Below, piece after piece: positions 55,591 through 64,000 of a stretch of DNA of 64,000 nucleotides. The notes beneath the pieces were generated by a model that worked only from the letters and a program-made list of their open reading frames with translations, made no database searches and had not been told where the DNA came from. Each line of letters begins with the position of its first letter. The stretch's first letter is position 1. The DNA is from Paguma larvata (Eukaryota > Chordata > Mammalia > Carnivora > Viverridae): assembly GCA_030068075.1 (NCBI GenBank), contig CM057825.1, forward strand, positions 82,289,123-82,353,122. Direction: 5' to 3'. A program made the translations under genes and the position numbers.

Positions 55591-58500
55591 CTTCTGCCTA
55601 CAATAACATGGAATACAAACTTTTTATGTCAAGACTCCCACTGATAGCTTCAGGAAATCATGTCAGTATCCTAAACATGTAAAGAGTAAGTACAATGCTT
55701 TTATGATGTCTGGCTCATATTAGGTGTTTTAATAAATGTATCTGTTTTTGTAACTGAACAAATAGTGCATATTAGGAAGGGAGAGTAGATCAAAGAATAA
55801 CCAGAGTTCTTACATGTCTAGTTCTCTCGATAGATCGCTGTGCTTATGAAATGCTCGTAGGCTCTTTAAATGTGTTTTCAGAGAGTAAAACAGATACAGA
55901 CCCGTTTTCCTAAGACACTTTTTCCTGGCTTCCTTGAACCTCCCCTGTTCTCTTTCTTTAACACTTTAAATACAGTAGGCTTGCTACATTTCAGCTAGGA
56001 CTGGATTGAGGTGGCTGGCAATTGAAAAAGAATTTATTCTTTCACTGGAGGAATGAAGATCCTTTGGAAGGCAATGCAAGGGTGGGCTCAGAGAATGGAT
56101 GGTGGACAGATCTGGCCCCTTGGTCAGCTCTGAGAGTTCATGAGGCTATAGAAGTTTCAGACTGAGAAGGAGGCTGAAGCAAAGTACCAAAGAAAGCCTG
56201 GGAGAGGAGAGAACGGCAGCCCGGGTTTCCCGGTCTGGGTGGTGTGACAGGTATCCAGGGGAAGAGGTGAGAGAGGGCAGTTGCTTACAAAGATTCCCCC
56301 TGGCTGTGCTGTTGTGTCTAGGTTCAGCCTCCCTCATGCTGACACACAACTGATCACCTAGAGGTTACAAACCTAGGGGGAAGCTTTGAAAGCATCCAAA
56401 AACTCCAAAAACCACACTTTGAATGATCTTTTCAAATCAATTAGTGTCAGAAAATGGACAAAGGGGTGATGGGTGGTAGGAACATATTTCTTAATCTTCC
56501 TTCTGTTTCTGCTCCCCTGTCCCTGAATGCATACATTCTTCAAGGGTAAACTTGTTTGTCTGCACTTGGTTCCTCAACTCACCCTGAAGTGCTCTAACTC
56601 AATCTGATGAAACTCTATGCGCCTGCCTTCTGGCCAACACGGTTCTCTCCTGCCTACGGCCGGGCATAGGGAAACTGCATGTTCATATAAATCACAACCA
56701 TTTTCATATTTGAGTGGCTGGTGCAATCGTATCCTGAATTAGCTATTTAGAACCACATCTCCATATGTTATCAAATGTTCAATGATCTGGGGACAGTGGT
56801 TTGGATTTTATATCCAAGTTAGTATTCATTTGTCAGAATAAATTGGGCTTAAAACTCATTGGTGAGACTTTAAGCAACTACTTAAGCAATGGTCTCTCAT
56901 TTTATGATTGTAGATAGTGAGCTCTTAGGTTCAAGGTCCATGAGGAGTTACATTGCCTTGTTCAGCAACCAACAAAGATAAGGGCAAAAGTAAGTGGTTA
57001 TAAACGTATATGATAGTGATTATGAATATCGGGTTACCTGTGAGCCGGAGAGTTACACAAAAATTTATCTCATCAATGATCTTTGCAAACATGCAGGCAG
57101 CTAATCATAATTTTGTGCATCTAGCCATATGAACATATGCAGAACCATGTATTTTCCCTTATATTTTATTTTCAAAATAGATGAAAAAGTAAACTCCTTA
57201 TAAACCGGGGTAGTAGTGGCAGGGAAATGTTTTTAATATATTGTTTTACTTTGAACATTTGATTTTTTTTTCCCAACCAGCAATACAAATCTACTCCATT
57301 TTCATTTCTTTAGTGGGGAAAGGCTTATTAGAAAAAAAAAATGGATAAAGGCAGAACTTAGGAAGGCAATTAGCTTTGTATAAAACACAGTGTACCGTAG
57401 TAGTGTATGCAAACTCTAAATAAGGCTTTTTAGTTTAGAGCAACCAAAACACTTATGCCACCCCTAAAAATAACTTTCTTCTCATTACTTTGAGCCCACA
57501 GTCAGCAACACCTAGAAGGACAAGAAAAAACAACCCATAAATGGTTTCATAGATGTCCTGCAGAGAGGTTGAATTGTATGTTTTTAATTATACACATTAA
57601 TGTCTCCTAGAAAAAAGTGCCCAATAACAATGCTTTCTCAAAGGTAATAATACTGCAAAATAATCATTTAACTGTGTATTATAGGAGAGGTCTTTGAAGC
57701 AGTAGAACATTTTCTAATTATTCGGCAAATACTTTTAGAGTACATACAAACTTTGCTTCTGAAGTTTGTTCTTTAGAGAGGTATAGCCATAGTTTCCCCA
57801 CATATAATACAAGGTCCCGTGAATGGGCAATATTCCTGTATAACATGTGATACTTAAATAAACACATGGACCAAGCATCATTCTCACACACTGGAGAATG
57901 AGCAGGGCCTACTTACAATTTAGTACCATCTGTGGAGTTTATGTAACACTATAAATATCTCTCAAACACTGCCCCGCCCTCTGCCTTCGAGGACATAAAC
58001 CATCAAGATTTCATATCTTTGGAATAATTTATTTTCTTCTCCCTAAATCTCGTACCAGTTTAGAACAATCCTTTAAACTGGGTTACCCATCCTTCTTATT
58101 TTAATGGATTCATTTTGTACATTATTTGCAAACTGGAAGTCAACTCAAGTGCCCTGCTGTGGCCGGTATGTGGGTCATATCATAGAGGGAAATGATGAGT
58201 GGGGAAATTAAAAGCATGAGTAACTGGCAGGGCTCAGTCGTTAATACCACTGGTTAAGTCCACAACTGAAAGCTCTATAGACACTTGATCCTTGAGGGAC
58301 AGGAAAGGTAGAACGAGAGAAGAAAAGAGGATATCAAAGAATGAGGAGAAGAATCCTTCAAGTGCTTTCAATATTTCACCCAGTCCGGCTCCTTCTAAAT
58401 TGTTAAGAATCATGACTCGCTTCTTGATGGATGGTTGAGAAAATTCCATTGTGCTGATTAAGATGTAAAGTATCATTATTTTGACTTGGTAAGAAAAGAG

Positions 58501-59420
58501 CTGATTTTTTAAAAAAATAAAATAATTTTCATTAGTTTTTCAAGCATAGCGCTACTCATTCTGCATACTCCCCCACAAAGGAGACAAACCAGCTCTTCCC
58601 GAATGCATGCGACAGGATACTCTTGATTGAGCACTTTATTTTGTGACAGAAACTATATTAATGCTTTGGGATACTTATTAGGTCTAAAACTGTCTCCATC
58701 CAAATGTAAGAAATCTCTAAACGTCATTATTTCTCTATAACTGGACTAAATTTTCTAAACATCCCCAATTTCAGGGATGAAAACAAAAACTTTACATTTA
58801 CTCATTCAATGAATGCTATTTTCTTTTAATTTAGAAGAGTGCCATCATGGGAGAGTTGGTCTGTTTGGACTCAGGATTCCATACTCTCATTCTCATTTCT
58901 AAGATGAGGAACACACGAGTGCTGAAAAAACCTGCCCAAATATAAGAGTGAAATGCCTGTGGGTTTTCAGGCAAGACTGTGGAAGAAAGGACTTGGAAAT
59001 GGGCAAAAATATCGAGTATCTGCTCCATCTAGCACACCCTCTGGGTTACACGATTCTGTAACACACCTCCACCCATCCACCCACCCATTGCTTTTGAGTT
59101 GTTTTGTTTGACCGCTATGAACACTGCAGAAAAGTTATAGCAATGTGAATGATTCTTCTCTATAGACCTGTAAATGAATTTTGTCTGGTGGAATGCAATT
59201 GATTATTGCCCTGATAATAAAGAGTTTGGCATTTATTATAAATTTATTTTAGCAGATCTGATTACATTAGTATGTGTGTACTTTTTTGAATTCTTCTTTC
59301 AAATATTTGTAACATGTTCCTCACTCCCTTATTAATTAGTTAAATAAAACATTTGACTCATGTGCATTTTATGTTTGTATGAGGACAATGATTTTAACCC
59401 TAACAAGTCATTCTCTGATG
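55591..59420. other. 3.8-kb stretch without recognised interspersed repeats
   Basis: No SINE, L1 or LTR recognised apart from a weak MIR/L2-like tail near 55,690-55,745 ('ggtgttttaataaatgtatc'). Around 56,040-56,350 GC is somewhat higher. Reverse frames (58234-58476, 58831-59028) have no known domains. A short (CCAC)n run lies at 59068-59089. Confidence 0.4.
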
Positions 59421-59423
59421 ACT

Positions 59424-59646
59424 TCCACTGACTTCTATTTAAAAAATTTTTAATGTGTATTTATTTTTGAGAGAGAGAGAGAGAGAGAGAGATGAAGACA
59501 CATAATCTGAAGCAGGTTCCAGGCTCTGAGCTTTCAGCACAGAGCCTGATAATGGGGCTCCAACTCACAGGCTGTGAAATCATGACCTGAGCAGAAGTCA
59601 GATGCTTAACTGACTGAGCCACACAGGTGCCCTCCACTGACTTCTA
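59424..59646 (-). mobile_element. Felid/CAN SINE with 14-bp target-site duplication
   Basis: The element is 59438-59632. The usual segment after the GA block is shortened ('gagagatgaagacacataat'), and the head is 'gactgagccacacaggtgcc'. Identical flanks 'tccactgacttcta' at 59424-59437 and 59633-59646. Confidence 0.95.
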
Positions 59647-60525
59647 CTTTAGTGGTGACTGCACTTCCCTGGCCGCTGATATTGGCCTTGTTCTTATTGT
59701 GTCCACTGCTTAATGTTCACTGACACAGTAACTAGAGTTCTGTTTTCTTAGCATGATTGGAGAGCTGGGATCCCCACTTTTCTGCTTTCTCACCCACTCT
59801 TATTGACAACGAGTCTTCCAGCTAGCTAATCCCTGGGGTGAGCCTGTGTCTCTTGGGATGAAGATATCATGGAATACTGGTGCATCTCAGTATTACCTCC
59901 CATGCCCCTAGTGGAGGCACACAAAAATTGCTCAGTGTCTATATCCCAGAAGGAACGAGAATCGGGATATAATTTTTCATAACTCTTACTATGATTCTTA
60001 CTCTCTGCACCATGTACATATAAGGATGCTCTTCTAGACTATTTCATGTCAGAGTTCCAAATGGATTCAGTGAGAGGACACATTTTCTACTTTCTCCTGG
60101 AACTGTCCATTTTTCTTTTTTTATTTGTTTAGTTTTTTTCTACTAGAGGCAATCTCCGAAGGGCTCTAGTAGCATCTTCACCTGACTCTTCTACTCCAAA
60201 CTTTTCTTCACGTAGGACATAGTCCCTCACCCTACCCTGAGCTCTAAACACTCTCTAACCCTCTTCCCAGTAGTCAGAACTTTCGTTGCTGAGTTTCTCA
60301 ATGTCTACTTTTAGGACCTCATGCTTTGTATAGGTGAAAGGTTACTTTTGGAATTTAGATGCTAGCCAGTCTCCTGCCAAATATTGATTTTTACAATCAT
60401 CATTTAACTACAGACTCAAAAACAGTCAGATTTGAAACTCACGGTGGAAGAGATGATGCCTTTATCCATGACTGTACCAATCTTCTCTAGCCCTAGATAA
60501 TATAAGTATCTGGAAATACACCAGG
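59647..60525. other. Unique-looking DNA
   Basis: No gene or repeat recognised. Confidence 0.4.
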
Positions 60526-60527
60526 TT

Positions 60528-62188
60528 CTTTTTTCTTTTTTTTTTTTTTCCTTTGTATTATTGAGGTATAGATGACACACAGTGTTATGTAAGTTTCAGA
60601 TGTACAACATAGTGATTAGCCATTCTATACATTACTTAACATGCGCCATGATGCATGTCTTCACTGTCTGTCAGGATACATTATTACAGTACCATCAGCT
60701 ACTTTCCCTATGCTGAATTTTTCATTTCTGTGGCTTACTTATTTTACAAACTGGGAGTTTGTACCTCTTAATCCCCTTTATCTATTTCAGTCATCTCCCC
60801 CACTCATGTCCCCTCTAACACCCACCAGTTTAGTCTCTATATTCAAGAGTCTGCTTATTTTTTATCTGTTTATTCATTCATGCTTTATTTGTTTGCTTTT
60901 AGATTCCACATGTGAGTGAAATCATATGCCTTTTTGTCTTTCTCCATCTGACTTATCTCACTTAGCATAATACTCTCTAGGTCTATCCATGTTGTCACAA
61001 ATGGCAAGATCTCATTACTTTTTATGGCTGAATAATATTCCAGCCCCCCACCACATTTTCTTTATCCATTCATCTATCCAGGGTGTTTAGGTTGCTTCCG
61101 TAACTTGGCTATTATACATAATGCTGCAATAAACATAAGTATGCATATATATTTTTAAACTAGTGTTTTCTTTTCCTTTGGATAAAAATACCCAGTACTG
61201 GAGTTACTGGTTCATACAGTATTGTTATTTCTATTTTTAATTTTTTTCAGGAAACTTCTTACTATTTTAGTGCCTGCACCAGTTTACATTCCCATCCACA
61301 GTGCCTAAGCTCACCAACACATCCTCACCAACACTCGTTATTTCTTTCCACTTTGATACTAGCCGTTCTAACTGCGATGAGATAATATCTCATTGTGGTT
61401 TTGATTTGTATTTCCCTGATTATTAGTGATGTTTAGCATCTTTTTATATGTCTGTTGGCCATCTGCATGCCTTCTTTGTAAAAATGTCTTGTCAGGTCCT
61501 CTGTCCTTTTTTTAATCAGATTTTTGTTTGTTTCTCTGTCTGTTTTTTGTATTTTTTTTTGTTTTTGCTATTGAGTTATATATCTCCTTTCTTCTGGATA
61601 TTAAGCCCTTTTTAAAGATTTTTTAATGTTTATTTTATTTTTTAGAGAGATTCAGGCAGAGTGTGAGCAGGATAGGGGCAGAGAGAGGGAGACACAAACT
61701 CCAGGCTCTGAGTTGTCAGCGCAGGACCCAACGTGGGAGTTGAACCCACAAACCATGAGATCGTGACCCAGGCTGAAGTCAGACGCTTAACTGACTGAGC
61801 CACCCAGGTGTGCCCTGGATATTAACCCCTTATCAGACACATCATTTGCAAATATCTTCTTCTATTCAATAGGCTGCTTTTTGTCTTTTTGATGGTTTCC
61901 TTCGCTGTGCAAGAGGTTTTTATTTTGGGGTAGCCTCGATAGCTTATTTTTGTCTTTATTTCCTTTGCCTTTGGAGGCATATACATAAATATGTTGCTAA
62001 GGTTGATGTCCAAGAGATTTCTGCCTGTGTTTTCTTTTAAGAGTGTTATGGTTTCAGATATCACATTTAGGTCTTTAATCTATTTGGAGTTTATTTTTGT
62101 GTATGGTGTAAGAAAGTGGTCCATTTTCATTCTTTTGCATGTAGCTGTCCAGTTTTCCTCACACCATGTGTTGAACAGATTGTCTTTA
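60528..62188 (-). mobile_element. L1 3' half, antisense, interrupted by a SINE
   Basis: The plus strand begins with a T run (60531-60550), then 'tattgaggtatagatgacac', 'agatgtacaacatagtgatt', 'ttagattccacatgtgagtg', 'aggtctatccatgttgtcac', 'tattatacataatgctgcaa', 'ttgtggttttgatttgtatt', 'ttatcagacacatcatttgc' and 'tctttaatctatttggagtt'. This is the complement of an L1 3' UTR and the end of ORF2. Homology stops near 62188, marking 5' truncation. Frames in it are broken. The style is of a laurasiatherian L1, older than the copy at 27.5 kb. Confidence 0.88.
61594..61829 (-). mobile_element. Felid/CAN SINE inserted in the L1
   Basis: The element is 61609-61814, head 'gactgagccacccaggtgt'. Flanks 'ctggatattaagccc' and 'ctggatattaacccc' are the duplicated L1 target (61594-61608, 61815-61829), one mismatch. 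Part of the GA block is missing. Confidence 0.95.
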
Positions 62189-62352
62189 AAGCAGCTTATC
62201 CTTAATGAACAATTTTCAGAGAGTATCTTAAACATATCTCTCTCTTGAGTCCAACAACAAGTCTAGGGTGAGAGTATTACTTATTTCAATTTTTATACCT
62301 TAGAAAATAGACATAAAAGATTTTCTATAGCTGGTCTGAACTAATAACGATG

Positions 62353-62512
62353 ACGCAGGTCATGATCTCACGGTTCGTGGACTCTGTGCTGACAGCTCAG
62401 ATTCTAGAGCCTGCCTCGGATTCTGTCTCCCTCTCTCTCTGTCCCTCTACCTCTCAAGCTCTCTTTCTCAAAAATAAATAAACATTAAGAAATTAAAAAA
62501 AAATAAAATAAG
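62353..62512 (+). mobile_element. 5'-truncated felid/CAN SINE with internal deletion
   Basis: It starts inside the head at 'caggtcatgatctcacggtt', so the first promoter box is missing. The bases between 'ggttcgtgg' and 'actctgtgctgacagctcag' are deleted. Normal (TC) body and tail 'aataaataaacattaagaaa' follow. Without both promoter boxes it cannot be an active source. Confidence 0.92.
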
Positions 62513-62599
62513 GACATTGTTCTAGATTATTGTAATGTGCTCAATGTAATCACACAAGTTATTTAATGTGTAAGAGGAAGGCAGAAGTGTCAGAACCAG

Positions 62600-62918
62600 A
62601 GCAATAATATTATGTGAAAGGCTTGACCAGCCGTTGCTGGATTTGAAGACGGAAAGAGGCTATGAGCCAAAGAATGTGGGTGGCCTGTACAAGGGAAGAA
62701 GTAAGGAAATGAATTCTCTCCAGAGCCTCCAAAACAAAACAAAACAAAACAAAACAAAACAAACAAAACAAAAACCTCTGCTGACTCCTTGATTTGAGCC
62801 CAGTGAGACCCTTTTTTAATATCTAAACTCCAGAACTGTAAGGTAATAAATTTTTGTTTTTCTAAGCCACCAAGTTTGTGGCAGTTTGTTACAGAAGCCA
62901 CAGGAAGCTAATATATGT
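62600..62918 (+). mobile_element. MLT1-type (MaLR) LTR
   Basis: 'ggatttgaagacggaaagag', 'gctatgagccaaagaatgtg', 'gaattctctccagagcctcc', 'ctccttgatttgagcccagt', 'tccagaactgtaaggtaata', 'ctaagccaccaagtttgtgg' and 'gcagtttgttacagaagcca' follow the 3' two-thirds of an MLT1 LTR. An (AAAAC)n expansion interrupts it at 62.73 kb. A 103-codon reverse frame across it is spurious. Confidence 0.75.
62731..62777. repeat. (AAAAC)n pentanucleotide repeat
   Basis: About nine units of AAAAC with one AAAC interruption. Located inside the MLT1-type LTR where the consensus has no such run. Confidence 0.95.
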
Positions 62919-63560
62919 GCTAAAATAGTAACTCTTTAGGGTTTGAAAAATTTATATTTTCTAGACAACTGTCTGACTTTATTTTTTTTATGGCAAAGAC
63001 ATCTTACCAAATACTTCTTATCAAAATCTGTGTCTGCCTCCTATGCCCTTGGACATCCAGTTAAACGTACTTCTTAGTTTCTTTTGTGGATATATATGAT
63101 CAAGGAACTGAGTATCGGCCAAAGGAATATATTTAGAAGGAATGCATTGTTATTTCCTGGCCAACTTGAAAAGCAAGTTTCCTTCTTCTTCCTGTCCCTA
63201 CTTCCACAGACTGGATGCTACATATTAATATATATAGAAAGACAAAGGAAATCAAATGGCTTAAGATAATTTTGAAAAACAAGATTAAAGTGGAAGAAAT
63301 CAGTCTTCCCAATTTGAAGATTTATTACATAGCTACAGCAAGCAAGACCGGGTGCTATTGGTGAAGGGATAGATGCAAAGGTCAATGGAAGATCTCAGAG
63401 GATACAGAAAGAGACCCACATACATGTTCTCAACTGAGTTTTTGGCAAAGTTGCGAGACATTACCATTGGGACAACCTGAATAAAAGGTATAGGGTATCT
63501 CTTTGCTTTAGTTTCTACAACTGCATGTGAATCTAGAATTTAAAACTTAAATAAGACAAA
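62919..63560. other. Unique-looking DNA
   Basis: No gene recognised. 'aagaaatcagtcttcccaat' near 63294 and following text could be an old L1 trace, not firm enough to call. Confidence 0.35.
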
Positions 63561-63564
63561 ATGA

Positions 63565-63722
63565 TGATCACTGGACCAGTAACATCTGCATCAGCTGGCA
63601 GTGTGCTCATAATGCAGCCTCTCAGGGCGTATCCCAAACCCCCCGAAATCAGAAATCGCATTTTTACAAAATCCTTTGACAATTGATGCGAACATACATT
63701 TTTGAGAAGCCCTGCTCTAGAC
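63565..63722 (+). mobile_element. MER5A-like hAT element
   Basis: 'cactggaccagtaacatctg', 'catcagctggcagtgtgctc', 'ccgaaatcagaaatcgcatt', 'tttacaaaatcctttgacaa' and terminal 'ttgagaagccctgctctag' follow MER5A in order. The 65-codon reverse frame over it is spurious. Confidence 0.72.
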
Positions 63723-64000
63723 AATATCAAACATTCGGCATTTAAGTTATCCTGATACTTTTTGGTTTTGTGCTTTTAGTCACTTTTCATTTAGTAAATT
63801 AAATTTTCTTATGCATGACAGATATACATTCTGTAGAATAAAACAAACCAGACCCTCAAATTTCAGTATATTATATCTCAAGGTTTTTTTACGTTCTTTG
63901 AAATCTTGATATATTTCTTTTTTCCGTAACTTCACCACATGAAATTCTAGTCATCTTTCTAATAATACTATTAAAGTTTCTAAGAGATGCTTTTTAAGCT
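63723..64000. other. AT-rich DNA to the window edge
   Basis: No feature recognised. Confidence 0.4.

Overview
This window looks like nuclear DNA from a carnivoran mammal, most probably a cat (felid). The main evidence is about 31 copies of a tRNA-derived SINE. Its head reads like 'gcctgggtggctcagtcgg', followed by a B-box-like 'gttcgagccc' and a (TC)n-rich body ending in an A-rich tail. That is the CAN/SINEC family in its felid form. A recent L1 3' end and much older mammalian repeats (MIR, L2, old L1, MLT1-type LTRs, hAT/MER elements) complete the picture. Base composition is AT-rich, and I see no CpG island. I found no protein-coding exon I would defend and no rRNA, structural tRNA, CRISPR, operon or phage-like module. 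The window is best read as intergenic DNA or the inside of a very long intron. Most open frames are short and fall in repeats or by chance in unique DNA.

Layout. 0-10 kb: SINEs on both strands, two MIR copies, an old L1 tail (about 7.4-7.8 kb) and a perfect 24-bp tandem duplication (557-604). 10-20 kb: more SINEs, including a close head-to-head pair (13.8-14.3 kb), an antisense old L1 3' UTR (17.6-18.1 kb) and several microsatellites. 20-30 kb: L2 ends, a long antisense L1 5' region (23.4-25.7 kb), and a young 5'-truncated L1 (27.5-28.15 kb) with a clear target-site duplication and an apparent 29-bp L1-tail insertion inside it. 30-41 kb: few SINEs. It holds MIRs, one long ancient repeat (32.2-33.1 kb), a 170-bp polypyrimidine tract and a strong hairpin at 39,980-40,021. 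41-52 kb: SINE-in-SINE (43.2-43.7 kb), an ERVL-like LTR (45.1-45.9 kb), a MER20-like element, a 161-codon open frame of unknown meaning (48.65-49.14 kb, minus) and a cluster of four SINEs (49.6-51.8 kb). 52-64 kb: a poly(T)-flanked retrocopy candidate (53.4 kb), two MLT1-type LTRs in opposite orientations (55.0 and 62.6 kb), an antisense L1 split by a SINE (60.5-62.2 kb) and a MER5A-like element (63.6 kb).

There is no set of genes working together here. The readable story is the history of insertions: which element landed in which, on what strand and with what target duplication. I did not find a new biological system. The observations most worth checking are the 29-bp insertion inside the L1, the 39.9-40.0 kb hairpin cluster, the retrocopy candidate and the 161-codon frame. 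Family names are given from recognition of consensus-like patterns, not from a database search.
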